Shown here piece after piece: positions 11,016 to 23,549 of a DNA stretch of 64,000 nucleotides (its first letter is position 1; each line of letters opens with the position of its first letter). The notes under the pieces are model-generated. The model saw nothing but the letters and a program-made list of their open reading frames with translations. It made no database searches and was not told the origin of the DNA. A program made the position numbers and the translations under genes. The stretch is taken from NCBI GenBank assembly GCA_022747635.1, contig JAKTNV010000004.1, forward strand, positions 23,249,969 through 23,313,968. The letters run 5' to 3'. Origin of the DNA: Hetaerina americana (Eukaryota; Arthropoda; Insecta; Odonata; Calopterygidae).

Positions 11016-12045
11016 GTAGAAGTGCTGCCTCTCCAGCAGTAGATCAGTGCGCTTGAAACCCCCCCCTTTCACCCTAAACCGATAGTGGAAAACCCTAGAA
11101 CGTACTAGAAAACCTATAAATACTCACCCGTACCCTAGCTAGAAATTAGAAAAGCAAAGTTATTTGCATGTTCGGTGTTGTTGAGTTCGAAAAGTTCCAC
11201 ATTGAATGTTTTGAGTGCGTATCAAGTTTGATGTAACGCTGGAGTGTATCTTTCATAGTTATAAAGTTACAGTGTTGACAAACTCTCAAGAAAATTGAGC
11301 TAATAGAGTAGTAAATAAAACAAAACCTTAGGAAAGTAGGGCAGGATTTTCTTGTTTTTGACTTTATATAAATTAACTCTCGTCAGTCAAGATCAACTCC
11401 ATCAAAGCCTTCTGAAATAACTCTAAATTGTATTAGGCATTTTTCACCAGAATTTTCATCCATATAATGCGTAATTTAAATATAGAACTTTATTGCAAAA
11501 ATATTATTGGATAAAAAACCTAAACAGACAGAAAATTATGAGTGGTTAAAGGCTTTCAAACACTAGTTAAATAATTAAAACAACTCAAAAATTATCTGAT
11601 CATTCCTCAATTAATTTGAAGTAGACTGCAAAATAAGAGGAAAATAAATTCTCCATGTGAATAATCACTAATATTAACAGGCAAGGAGGTCACTTAGTGG
11701 AATTGGGTAAAATTGATTTTACCTCCATTCGAACTAATATCTTTTAATTTCACAATCCGGGTTTTACAAAACATTGTTTTCATCAACTGATGATGGTAAT
11801 ATTATGCTGAATCCAAATTGTGAAATAAAAATATATCGGTGGAAATGGATAATAATTATTAACAGTAGTACACTGGGTTTGGGTATGCATTTATGGCTCC
11901 TGGCACTATGCATTCTCTACTCACAAGACATTACACGAGAAACTGTCCTCAAAGCCCATTCAATAAATTACAATAATTTGTTGTTTAGTATTGCATACTT
12001 CCTAACTCTTGCATCCATCTAAAATGCTTATTATTTTCCTCCCTC
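11016..12045 (+). other. Receptor intron, first part; nothing else seen
   Basis: Non-coding sequence after the donor at 11016. I see no exon or repeat signature here. It would be 3' UTR if the intron were retained. Confidence 0.5.
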
Positions 12046-12049
12046 TAAA

Positions 12050-12250
12050 TTGCTTTCCCATTGTTCTCTTTATTACCGACTTCAGGCATAAGTAGAGAGG
12101 AGAATTCCCACTACCTCTTAATATCTTCTCCATCCACTAGTCTACCTTCTTCAAGATTCTCTTGACGATTGCCTCTCTTCTCCTGCCATAATCAGAAACT
12201 TTTCATTTGTTTTACTTTCTGTCCATTTTATTTTTTCCATTATTGGGACT
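12050..12250 (-). mobile_element. RTE-like LINE remnant in receptor intron
   Basis: Read on the minus strand it aligns with the post-RT region of the LINE copies at 3.3-5.3 kb: AAAATGGACAGAAAGTAAAA, an AATGAAAAG stretch and GGAGAAGAGAGGCAATCGTC correspond to the region after RRMEKVKWTEKN. It is short, frameshifted and dead. Confidence 0.55.
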
Positions 12251-13699
12251 GTATGATTCTCATTTTTAGCCGATATGAAGAATTATGGTAACATATAACT
12301 ACATGCTGCCTACCTAAAATTTGCAACATAAATAATAAACACCAAGTACAGTACTGGTTACCTTAAGAGAAGAACTGCCAAACTTGCTCATCAGCTATCC
12401 ACAATGTCATGAATTGGAATCTTGCCTTGGGTATGGTGGCGTTTCTGTATAGATTTTTAGTGATAGTGGCATTTCTGGATACATTTTTAGTGACGAGTTT
12501 ATTGCACAATATGACCTCAGAAAGAAACTTAGAAATCCCAATTTTAATGCTAATGTTTGAATTTAATCATAAAGTTCAATGCTGGGTTTTCAGTATTCAC
12601 AGGGGATCTCATCAAAACTATAAAAGCCCCAAAAACATTCCGGCATTTCCTGCATTAAAGAAACCATTACATGTGGTAGACAAGTATTTTATATGTAGTT
12701 AGCTAGCCAATTTTGGCTAATTGATCCATTTATTCTATCAATATGACAGAAAATGCAAATGTTGGTGAAAAGAAGGCAAAGCAAAAGAAAGTATAGTGTG
12801 AAGTTGATTTAAGATGCTGAGATTCACAAATTATATTATAAAAACTAGAAATAAATTGTTGCCATAAATATTTTTTATTCAATGCCCCAGCATTTATCTC
12901 TGAATGGAATATCCATGCCATGGATGCTTCAAATAATTTCAAAAAAGACATAAAGGCAGGTTTTTAATGGGCCCTGGGACTATACACTTCTGTTCTCCCA
13001 CGACCTAACCAAGAATCAAAACATTGTTCATATCACCCAAATTTCAACAAAGGTCATGTCAAGTGGGTGCCAAAAATAATGCGTGTAACCATTCCAAAAC
13101 CTCTAATTCTCCAATGGCCCCTCAGATAATAATCAGCTTTCACCCAAAAAGTTTGAAAAACTTCTAATATCACACTAGACTGTCAAAGCTACCAGTTTCC
13201 ACCATTGGGTCTTATCAACCAAGGCAGTATCGAAAAACAGAAGTAATAAACACGATCACTTGAAAATAAGGTGAAAAGTGTATATTAATTTGGAAAATTA
13301 CACAAATTTCCTACTTTTTAAATATCAGTAAGGATAATAGTGTGTACTCGTAAACTTATGGTTAATATATTCAGTTGTTGACAGGAAGTTCCCAGTTTAA
13401 TTGTAGCTCCTGTCTTTGAATGACCTTGGAAAACGCATGATGATATATTTCCTGGTAAGCAGATTTCGAAAAGAAATTGGATGCTGATCAAAATAAAGCT
13501 CTTACCCAGGATATTTCATTAAACACGCCATTGGGCTCCTTAAAGGCATACTGTGATCTAACTTTGATGTTTCTGAAAGTATTAACTAATATCATAATAT
13601 AAAAGTTTCATTTAAAAATTGATGAAAAACTAAACATAAAAACCTGGAAACAAGATGGATACTCCAAATATAATAACTTATCACAAAATAATAGTAATT

Positions 13700-13930
13700 C
13701 CCAAGGTTGTTTAGTGAGTAGAGCATTGAGCTACTGCCCGGGTGCCTGGTTTTGATTGCAGGTGATGCCTCTGAAACCCTCAGAATTAGCCAAGCTGTGT
13801 GGTGTTTTGGATACCAGGATTTTTTGGATCAACATGGGAAACCAACTAGAATGCCACCTAGCCTGTTGTAGTATGAATTTCGCTTGCCATATAGTGCTTA
13901 CTATGACTTAAGCTTCACTCTCATCCATGA
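13700..13930 (+). mobile_element. tRNA-derived SINE-like repeat
   Basis: The head looks like a tRNA-type RNA polymerase III promoter. A TTAGTGAGTAGAGCATTGAG stretch (A-box-like) is followed after the usual spacing by CCTGGTTTTGATTGCAGG (13745-13762), a degenerate B box (consensus GGTTCGANTCC). The downstream body has no reading frame. It lies in the receptor's last intron. Boundaries are approximate. Confidence 0.5.
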
Positions 13931-15936
13931 AAAAGCCTTTGGGTAAACTACTGTGGTACTAGTTATTTCCAACTTAGGTCCAAAAAGTAGATATTCGCAT
14001 TTATAACATAGATAGTAGTGGTATACTAGTAGTTATCCATATATGAGTAGTAACAGAGTAGTTATACATTACCCTAGGACAACATCATAACTCCTTTCAG
14101 CTTTCTTTAGGGGTGGTGTGTTACCCGCCACAGATGAAATAATCACATAAGTTTTCCAAAAATACAAATTCTTTCACATTTCCCTAAATTTGGTGGATTC
14201 AATTTTGACAAACTATGTCATTGAAGGCTGATCAAAAGTTTTCTGAGCTACAAGATTCATTAATATTTATTGCATGACACATCGGTTAATTTCCTTATCG
14301 CAAAGTTTCCCATGGTAATGAAAACTCCTCATAATGTTCTTTAAACTCTTTGTCCATATTGACATATAATACCGCATAACTAAGAAAATTGCAGTGCCAG
14401 CTTTACTTTGCCCTATTTCACTAATAAATCTATTAGGGTACAGTCCTTACATTTGATGATATATATGAAAAGCTACGTCTTTGTCGTATTTTGCCCCACA
14501 ACCCCTCTCATCCCTCTCCCTCTAATCCTTCCTTCTCCTGATCATTTCTGTCAGGTCAATAATACTTTTTTTCACCTAACAAAATATTTTTTTCTTAAAA
14601 CTTCCTTAAGTTCAATCTGTTTGAGTAGGGTGAAAATGATGTTAAATCAATTCCAACTCTATAAATAATCAATTAAGAACTAAAAACCTCTAATCATTTA
14701 GTAAGCTCAAATCCCCTTTTTTTGGCTTATAAAATATCCCTACTTGTTAATAAGGTCCCTGCATAGATATTCACTATAGATATCTATTCGTCTGTGTCAG
14801 TTGAATGTTAGGAAGTAATTGACCAAGTGTTAATCTTTAGCGAGTTTAACTCACTTAATTAGCTCTCTACCTACTTTCATCTTTAACTCCATTACTTCTT
14901 AGGGCCCCTTACTATCACCAAAATGTACCATTAGCATTTTATATCATCTACCTAATGTGCCTCAAATGGCAAAAAATATAAATATTAATGGGAAACGTCA
15001 CCGCACAGTCATATCTCTGTCCATCTTGATTCTTCGCACTCTTGGATCTTTGACATGTGCTTGCTTATTTTCGAGGTCTGAAATACATAACTTTTCCTCT
15101 ATTACTTTATTTCAGCCATAACAATCTCTGCATAGAAGTTTATTCTGAGACCCAGATGTGAGTCAAGATTCCTAAAATTTACTTTTAAAACTGTAGAAAC
15201 TCTCCTATCGAGTAAATTTGGTGAGAGAGATGTGACAGTTGGAGGGCATCAGCTCATGGGAGAGTACATTGTATATAAAACTAAGGAGATGAAATAGAAG
15301 AACAAGCAATCTTCCACATGCGCAGAGGGAGAGGGCTATCCCCCTTCATGTTCTCATTGATTCCATCCAATGGCATAGGTACCTACTTAGTTCTTTTTGT
15401 GGAGTATTCAGGATTTTTATTGTCTGTTTTTTATCACAGCTGATTAACATAACAAATCACTCATTCTCTGAGCACTTTTAAGTTAAAATCAGCCAAGGAT
15501 ATGACAAAATTCGAGAATTGATGAATGACTCACTAACTGTGCCTACATGCTAACATATTGTCACTGACTAATAACTCCAATTGTTTTGCCTGGATGCTTG
15601 TTTTAAAACGTAGATTTCATTGAATGCTAACATTTAAATTGTAAATTATATAAAATATGAGGGTCAATAGTATGCATGCATATATATTCTTCCTCCATAC
15701 CAGGTTACCATGTAATTATATTACATTTTAGTCCAGTCATTCTTCTCTTAGTATTTCACTACAAATGCAGCAAAAGGCATGCTATTAAATAAAAGTAACT
15801 GTAGTGTAATGCATTTTGTTCCTACTCGTTAATCAAAAACCCTAATTAGCCCCACTAAGTCATAGGTCTACTATCAAACATTAAATTGTATTAATGTATT
15901 TTTCACCTACTTAAATTGTGTAAATTTTGCCTGTAG
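13931..15936 (+). other. Receptor intron, remaining part
   Basis: AT-rich intron sequence ending in the acceptor TTTTGCCTGTAG at 15936. I see no further feature. Confidence 0.5.
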
Positions 15937-16207
15937 GTTGTACAGCCAGCCAAACATAGGCCATGGAGGTGGTGTTGGCTTTGGCAGTGGGGGTCATGAC
16001 AGGAAGCGCGAATCTTCTGCAAGTGAAGCAACAATGACTACATATGTAGGCATTAGTAACTTCAACAATGGATGTGGAGGAGGGAGCATAAGTTTGGAAT
16101 GCCGTCCCACAACTTCTGTCAGTGGAGGTTCTTCATTTTCTGCTGCAGCTGGACAATCAGCTTGTTCTGTCACCATGCCATTCCTCACAAAGGAAAATGC
16201 TGTCTGA
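15937..16207 (+). CDS. Class B GPCR, last coding exon (C-terminal tail)
   Basis: Joining the donor at 11015 (codon CG) to the first base here (G) restores CGG, and the frame continues RLYSQPNIGHGGG. Phase and sense therefore fit with the preceding exon. The tail of about 90 residues is rich in Gly and Ser (GVGFGSGGHD, GGSSFSAAAG) and low in hydrophobic stretches, as expected for an intracellular receptor tail with many potential phosphorylation serines. It ends LTKENAV-stop (TGA at 16205-16207). A poly(A) signal follows at 16246. Confidence 0.78.
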
Positions 16208-16245
16208 GATCATCGGCAGCATGCATTTTTATTTTATGAAGGATA

Positions 16246-16251
16246 AATAAA
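16246..16251 (+). terminator. Poly(A) signal AATAAA of the receptor gene
   Basis: Canonical AATAAA 39 nt after the stop codon at 16207. It would give a very short 3' UTR. Further distal sites are possible. Confidence 0.55.
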
Positions 16252-16259
16252 ACTACACT

Positions 16260-17190
16260 GAAGTACTTGTATTTATTGATAGTTTTCTTGAAGAGACTAG
16301 TGCCATCTCATTCCTAAACTTGAAGACTTAAAAAGAATGAGGTATTTTTTTTACTTTCTTGTACTGCTTCTCTCCCTTGGTGTAGATGTTTTAGCATGTT
16401 ATACCTACTCCATGAATCAGACAATTTGACCCAATTAAATGTAAAATAACAAGGTTGGCTATTCTGAATTTTTTTAATGTGTTTAAATACATATGTAATT
16501 ATGTAGGAATATTACAGAATATTCTGCTTAATGATCTGATTGCCTTGATTTCCACATGTGTATATAAAATCATTTGGATTGGCATATACCAATAACAGAG
16601 GTATTATTACTCAGGGTTATAATTACTGATCTCAATTAAGTCTTTGCATGTTGAAACTAGATCCAAAGTCAAAGAAAGTCACCAAATCATATTTTAAAAA
16701 TAATTATTATGCAACACCTGAGTTTAACCACAGATAAGAATCTATCATACCAATCATATCGAACCAAAGATGACAAAAATGCTTTTGAGTAATTTTCATG
16801 TATACTATAAGAGTTAATTAGCTGGAAAGTTGATCCAATTAAATTGGAAACCATAGGGTGAATGGATTGGTGAAACTATTAAAATCTGCTTTAAAAGTAA
16901 GCAACCCTGAACACAATTTAAATCAGTAATAAAAATTCAATTTAGGTGTATCAATACTGTCTACCCTTTAATTGGAAACCTTATTTTTGTTAAATCTAGC
17001 TCTAATTTTGATTTAATAATTTAATTAGGAGTTTCCATTTTTTTAAGTGTGATATTACTTACTATTTACAGAAAATTGCCCAAAAATGAATATCCAGGAA
17101 CATGGGTTGCACACAGACACATATAAATAGATAGGTATAAAAACTAATATACATTTTTCAACATAGGAAAGCAAAGAAAGGACACTCACA
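16260..17190. other. 3' flank of receptor gene; nothing recognised
   Basis: AT-rich sequence, possibly alternative 3' UTR. No coding or repeat feature could be supported. Confidence 0.4.
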
Positions 17191-17235
17191 TATGTTGTTT
17201 TGACATTTCGATGGCACGGCCATCATCAGAACACC
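17190..17235 (-). ncRNA. Hammerhead-ribozyme-like core (Penelope-type terminal sequence?)
   Basis: On the minus strand the sequence reads CTGATGA (plus 17223-17229), a short hairpin TGGC-CGT-GCCA, then TCGAAA (plus 17206-17211) and TGTC. CUGAUGA and GAAA are the two invariant strands of a hammerhead ribozyme core, and GAAAnGUC matches the minimal stem-III arrangement known from hammerheads in Penelope-like retroelements. Stem II is short and there are two extra bases before GAAA, so folding is uncertain. No Penelope reverse transcriptase is visible nearby. Confidence 0.4.
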
Positions 17236-17309
17236 ATTCTTGGGGGAAGAGATATCAGTGTTTTTATATATTTGTCGTGCATCGCCAAAGTGCATTCTAT
17301 TTCGAAGAT

Positions 17310-17370
17310 AAATATATATATATACATATATATGTGTATATATATGTGTATATATATGTGTATATATATA

Positions 17371-17450
<80 letters not shown>

Positions 17451-17464
17451 TATATACAAATTAG

Positions 17465-17530
<66 letters not shown>

Positions 17531-17560
17531 GTATATATACAAATTTTATATATATATATA
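17310..17560. repeat. Long imperfect (TA)n array
   Basis: About 250 nt of TA dinucleotides with TATATGTG and ACAAATT-type interruptions. It lies between the two hammerhead-like segments. Confidence 0.93.
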
Positions 17561-17562
17561 TC

Positions 17563-17847
17563 AAATTTGACAGCAACAAACAATATAGAAACGCATAAAA
17601 AGATCACTCACACGTTATTTCTTGATCATTTTGAAGTAATTTGGCTCCGTCTTCATCGGAAGATATAGAAGTAATGACACCATCTCAATCAGTCACCAGT
17701 CAAGCGTCCTTCAGACACCATGCCAATGTCAGTCATTACTTCTATAACTTCCGATGAAGACGGAGTGGAATTCCATCGAAATGATCAAGAAATAATGTTT
17801 GAGTGATCTTTTTATGTGTTTCTATATTGTTTGTTGCTGTCCAATTT
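17563..17847. mobile_element. Fold-back repeat, 116-bp arms, hammerhead-like motif in the arms
   Basis: 17563-17678 and 17732-17847 are inverted repeats of equal length with a spacer of 53 nt. Landmarks in both arms are CAGCAACAAACAATATAGAAA, AAAAAGATCACTCA, TTGATCATTT and the CCGTCTTCATCGG segment, or their reverse complements. In the right arm (plus) CCGATGA (17751-17757), a potential stem II GACGGA...TCCATC and GAAA (17778-17781) follow hammerhead order. The left arm (minus) has CAAA instead of GAAA. (TA)n tracts flank both sides. It resembles terminal repeats of Penelope-like elements or a derived non-autonomous fold-back. Confidence 0.75.
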
Positions 17848-17885
17848 ATTATTCAACACTTCTGTGTTACGTCGACAAAATCATC

Positions 17886-17887
<2 letters not shown>

Positions 17888-17971
<84 letters not shown>
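17888..17971. repeat. (TA)n microsatellite
   Basis: Pure TA tract downstream of the fold-back repeat. Confidence 0.95.
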
Positions 17972-17973
<2 letters not shown>

Positions 17974-17999
17974 CTGATGCATATTATATAAGGTTTTGG

Positions 18000-19590
18000 C
18001 AGCCAAAAGAATATTATTGTATATAAATGTTAATTCAAATGAAGTTGAGTCCAATTTGTTAGGTGACTAATGATTTCGTACCTCAATTTTTTATACATAT
18101 ATTTTTTTCCAAGTTGAGCTTGATTTTGTGGTCACATGAAGTTACTTTGAAGGAATTTAATTTCTTCTTTTGATCCCATATTTAAAATTCATTGATGTGT
18201 AATGATCTAATGCAGCTGCATCTCCATTTTTTTAATATCTCAGATATTACATGAAAGGTAAGCAACTATTGGTAGCCGAATTTAATTTGTAAATAAACAT
18301 TGATTGGAACTTACATTGTTTGACAAAACAAAGAGTTCCATTAAATGAATCATAGTTAACTGAACCCACATTACATACAGATTAATCTGAAATAATAGGA
18401 ATAGAGCAGGTATTGCCATACAGTAAGTTGAAAGGATGTCCCTTCAAGATGCTTTTTACTTTTAATTATTCCTTGTAAGTGCCTATGAAACTGGAAGTGT
18501 CATGACCATTGAATTTTTTTTTCCAAAACAAGTTTTTAATCACTATGGATAGAGATTATGTACCCACACATATTTTTAAAATGTAAGGATTTGAAATGAG
18601 GATTTCATATGTTCAGGGCGGTGGAAATTCAATTGCAGATGCTAAATAATGTCTCCCAAATTTTATACCAAAAGTATATGGAACTTAGTAAGGGAATTTT
18701 AGTTGTTTAGTATATTTCTTTTATTTTAATTTAAGGCCACATTAAAATAAAATAATTCCTCATTACAAAACATATGCAGGCCAACAATTCAGCATTCTTT
18801 AAAAGTCTTAAATGTGAGATGCCCAGTTCAGTTAATGAATGCTCAAATGAAGAGTATTCATCGGGTAGGACACATTTGTGTTCGAAGGATTACTTCAAAG
18901 GATTACTTCAAAGGAGGCTTCCAAGTAATGATATTCTAAATAACTATTTAACTTTCCCAAAAAATATATATCAATGGTATTGATTTCAGAACACTATTTT
19001 GACTAAATTATTCTTTGTTGAATGGTTTTCAAGTTATTTTTTCATTACATGGTCGCTTGTAATAAGTGTGAGTTAATAAAACAAAATAGCCTTCAATGCA
19101 ATCCAAAAGTAATGAAAGAATGTCCAGAGCCTTATTCCCCCATCTCTCTATGCTATCAAAAACGTCAAGTGGAACCATATACTTGTATACTTGTTAGTGC
19201 ATGTGATATGATTCATGGTAACACATTTTTTTTATAAAAATAATGTCAAGACACATTTCATCATTTTAGAAAAGTTGCAAGAAAGAGCAATGAGAGACAT
19301 TCATCTATAGCAGGGTACAAGTTGTATAGTCAGTGTAGAAGTCAGCATTGGTTTTCCTAAGAGAGTTATAATTGATATTCTCAAACCTTTCAAAACATAA
19401 TGTTGCTAAAGAAATCTTAGTTCTTAATTTTCAGCATCAAATGTTGTTGATGTTGATAGATATTTGGAAATAATATAACAGTTGTTAATATTTGACATTG
19501 CCTGTTACAGATCTAATCACTGTTCTGCATATACTTCTTATATCACCTCAAATGAAAATATTTCTACTTTCAACAGGTAGCTATTCAAAA
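18000..19590. other. No recognisable feature
   Basis: AT-rich. An open frame at 18774-18983 contains a 13-nt tandem duplication (AAGGATTACTTCA twice, near 18895) but no motif. I do not call a gene. Confidence 0.4.
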
Positions 19591-19591
19591 T

Positions 19592-19704
19592 GATATTAAG
19601 CACAATATTGATAGAAATGAGCTCTTACCGCTAGTAATATTGAATGAATGTGAAACTCCAATAGCCGTATATTGGAGTTTCACTTTCATTCGATATTAAG
19701 CACA
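19592..19704. repeat. Direct repeat flanking a hairpin
   Basis: GATATTAAGCACA occurs at 19592-19604 and again at 19692-19704, exactly 100 bp apart. The second copy is immediately preceded by a hairpin with 22-bp arms (19642-19663 and 19670-19691, one mismatch, 6-nt loop). Confidence 0.75.
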
Positions 19705-20451
19705 TTTTTCATTATCAGTGAATAAGTTCAAGTAGGGTATTCCGCGATTGAAATTCTCTAAACTCAATATTTTTTGTCCTCTTAATCAATAGGAGACCCA
19801 GAGGTGGAATCTATTGATGGTCAAAATGACCATCATTAGCAATGGCAATTGGCATTAATGGAGAATCTCATGGAAGCAATCCCAGATTCCATGTTGCATA
19901 GTAAAACATTAATATGGGTAAAATACACTCATCCTAACTCAGAATGAAATACATGACACGTTCTTAGCCACCATCATCTAAGAGTATTGACAATCAACTA
20001 GTTTTTAATTTTCCATAAATCTGGGAAACCTCCATGAAATCTACAAGTATAAACCTTACTTATTCGGTGAAACTTAATTCAGAGATATTATTTCAATTTT
20101 ACAGGTATTACCAACATAAATATGTTGCCAACAAAAAAACCAGTAACACATGATAGTGAGTATCTTTATTTTTAAAAATAGCAATAGTTAGGAACAGGAG
20201 AAATATCTACAATTGTGATTAGATACTAGGATTTGGTCAATATATAAACTGTGAAGTGAAGAAACACTAAACAATTACAAGAGAAGTCTCACCCAAAATT
20301 AAGAAAGAAGCAGCAGCAGGTCCTGCATCAATTAATTATCCAAAAAAAATTTTAAGAAAATATAATACATATTTACCCCATTTAATATATTCCAAAGAAA
20401 CTGCTGGAGATGCCGCAATAGTAACTTTTAACGGAGTCATCCGCTAATGTG

Positions 20452-20553
20452 CATTTCCATGCAACAATTTCAGAGTGTAAATATCATTCGCCTTGACTGG
20501 GATCCCAGTCAAGACGAATGATTTTTACACTCTGAAATTGTTGCATTGAAATG
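20452..20553. repeat. 102-bp near-perfect palindrome without a loop
   Basis: The sequence is its own reverse complement about a centre between 20502 and 20503 (inside GGATCC), with about 3 mismatched pairs in 51. The inner 20 bp (TTGACTGGGATCCCAGTCAA) are perfect. There is no spacer and no obvious target duplication. It could be a fold-back MITE or a palindromic duplication. Confidence 0.9.
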
Positions 20554-20559
20554 TCCATT

Positions 20560-23540
20560 TAATATAGACAAAAACCAATGCTTTTTGGTAATTGGCTACA
20601 TGTTCGCGACTTGAAAATAATTTTTTTGAGAATTGAAGCGATAATTCGAAAATACGTACATGTATACTCAATACATTTCCTATTTTAAGAAAATCATTTA
20701 CAATTACTGTTTTTAGGTTTTGCTTCACATTTTGTTTATTCATGCATAGCAGTACATGAACTAAAAGAAAAGGTCTGTTCAAATCTGTTTAGAAAGAATG
20801 AAATTCACTGAATACATACCATAATATTTTTCTATGACTGATAATTCAAAATTGTCGAATAGCTTATGTACCATAGAAAAGTACCTATCTACCTACTAAT
20901 GACAAATATTTTTTCAAATATTTATGCAGCTTTTTACAATTCATAGTACCTGGTTTTCATTTGTGATGCCTATCAAAAGTGTTAAAATTGCAAATAATTC
21001 AAAACAACTACAAAATGTCAGGGTTCGGTGCCTTTTTTATGATCAAGGAATGACATACAGCTGAAGTATGTCTTTGTATGAGAAATCCAAAGTGTTTACA
21101 ATTTTGAGTGAGCAGAAATATTAATGCTGACACCAAAGATGATAACTGCATGAGTTACTATCAGTGGCAGATATTAGGATAATCTTCATCAATTACCAAA
21201 TTATATACATTTCTGTTTTGATGAGCATAACTCTCTAATAGGTATGCTCATCAATCATAGGTAGTTCTTAATTTAAAACGATACTGCAGTCTGAGAGTTA
21301 ACTCACACAGTTAGCATTTATGTAAATGGAAACCATTATGCTTGTATGTGTCAAAGTACATGCACCTAAAAAGTTATGTACATGTTACAAACTGGTAAGG
21401 ATATTGAGGGTATCACTATGTAAATCAAGAAATACAGGGTGTTCTTGTGATGTATCACAATTAGACCAGTTCTAGTATAAGCACTTTGCTAAATGAGCTG
21501 GCAACTGATGACTACAATGAAATGGGATGCATGAAAGGTGGAGCTTTATGAAAACAGCAATCCTTAAAAGGATGACAGAATGTAAATATTATTAAAAGTG
21601 GATTAGAGAGAGTATTGTAATGAGTGTAACTTTGTCACACATTTTTCAAACCTGTATGCTTAATAAAAACTAAAAATCATTAGCAAACATTTTAAAAACA
21701 GCATTATGAAGCACGTACACTCATCTCTTTCTCTTTTATCATTTAGCAGTGAAGGGAGTGAGTTGAATTCCTGGAAGCCTATGTAGCAGCAGTGTTTCTC
21801 TTAAATTAATCTCCCTGAGTGAAAAATTTCATAGTTTATGGAGACTGCAATATCAGTAACTATGTTATCACCCTTCTACAGTTTCATTGTCAACTCTGAG
21901 TGATTTCCAAAAGGGAACTCATTATCCTAAATGAACTCATGCACTACAAAATTTGAAGATTAAGTATGAGAAGATATATGCCCTGATTATGCATTGATAA
22001 TAATGTGGGAAAACCTGAAGGCCAAAATTAGAAGTTGTAGTAGCTTTTCCAAATTATGACACCACAAACGGTACCTACCTATCTTGTATTCTATTTGATA
22101 TGTGCATGAAATTCCATTTCTATGCAGCTATATGTTCTAGACATTTTGCTTTCAAGCCATGTGAATGTTGTGTGAATTTGATGGTAAAAAAATACTCATC
22201 ATTTAAAAATATATATATTCCACCCATCTACATATTTACATTTACAAAAACAAAAAAGTATATTATCACTAATGTCACATTATTGTGGTATGTCATCAAA
22301 TGTGAGATCTCCTGTTCTTTAGTCAAAAGCAAATAGTGTACCTCTTAACCTCCAATCCCTATGACTCCTCTCATATGACAGAAAATTATATACTTGAGAA
22401 TTGCTCTCAATACTAATGTAACAGTGCCATCCAGTCATAAATTTTAAGCAATCAATGTATATGTAAAATGTGTATAATAAATATTGTTTACTTTATAAAA
22501 GTATTGTTTTAAAATATTTATTTTTGTACTGTGTAGTTTTGGTTTTCCAATTTGAAATATAACTTTCCCAAATAATATCCTTGATAATACTAATAATCGT
22601 AATACAGTCACTTAAACTTAAAACCAGTTTTGAGTTTAATTTTACAAAATCTAAACACATGAACTATTTTCAGTCCTTACTATGACTCTGTTTGAGATTG
22701 TGTGTGCACAAACACTGGTTAAGTTTGTCAGAGTAAATCCTTGTTTATGTGCAAGTGGACCACACTTCTATGGGAATGAATTGAAAAATTTCAATATTAA
22801 TTTATTTACAAATTTTTCATAGAAATGACATGAGGCAATAGGTATGAAACAGTTACTCAGGAAACAAATGTGTAGTGCTAGTAAATTAAAATGGATTAGA
22901 CTGAGAAATGCACTAATTATATTACCACTGATTCTTTAACAACTGCTATTAAAATTAATCATTTTTTATGAAAAGATGATTAATAACTCCACATATACAT
23001 CTTGTCATTAATGAATACACCCTTCAACCACTATTATGGGCTCCTTTCACCAGCTGTATTCTAATCACTTCAATAAGCTGCTTTCCTGTTGTATCCTGTG
23101 AATGAAGTATTTTTGTCAGCCACCAGGCCAGAGCAAAAACCACTTTATTTATGTACCCTTGGATTGGGGGCATGCCTTCTGATTAGCAAAAGCCAATTCT
23201 CTCATTGCCTTTTTAATTTATATAACCCTGGTTCTCACTTTTTTCTGGGTTTATCCCTGGACATGGTTGGCATTTTTTATTCACATACTTATTTGTACTG
23301 CTGCCTAAGCTAGTCAGTCTCAATATCCATTGCATTTAGATAGCAACTTAAATCCATTGAATATGATGGGCAGAGCCAGTTAAGGTTTTTTTCTGCAACC
23401 ACTGGCTTCTTGTGACATCCCAGAAATTTACATCTTGTGTCCTCAATGAACCAAGTTGCAGTGCTGTCTCTGAGGAAATTAAGATGCTTACTTGTTTGAG
23501 CATGAGACCAACTTGGACTTGAGACCCTATGAATGAACAA
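20560..23540. other. No recognisable feature
   Basis: Long AT-rich stretch. Open frames at 22100-22336, 23089-23313 and 23310-23540 show no conserved motifs. No splice-bounded exon was recognised. Confidence 0.4.
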
Positions 23541-23549
23541 CAGTATTTA

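Noticed and set aside
17200..18026. Open frames of alternating Ile and Tyr residues (also at 8328-8674)
   Set aside because: Direct translation of (TA)n microsatellites; no coding meaning.
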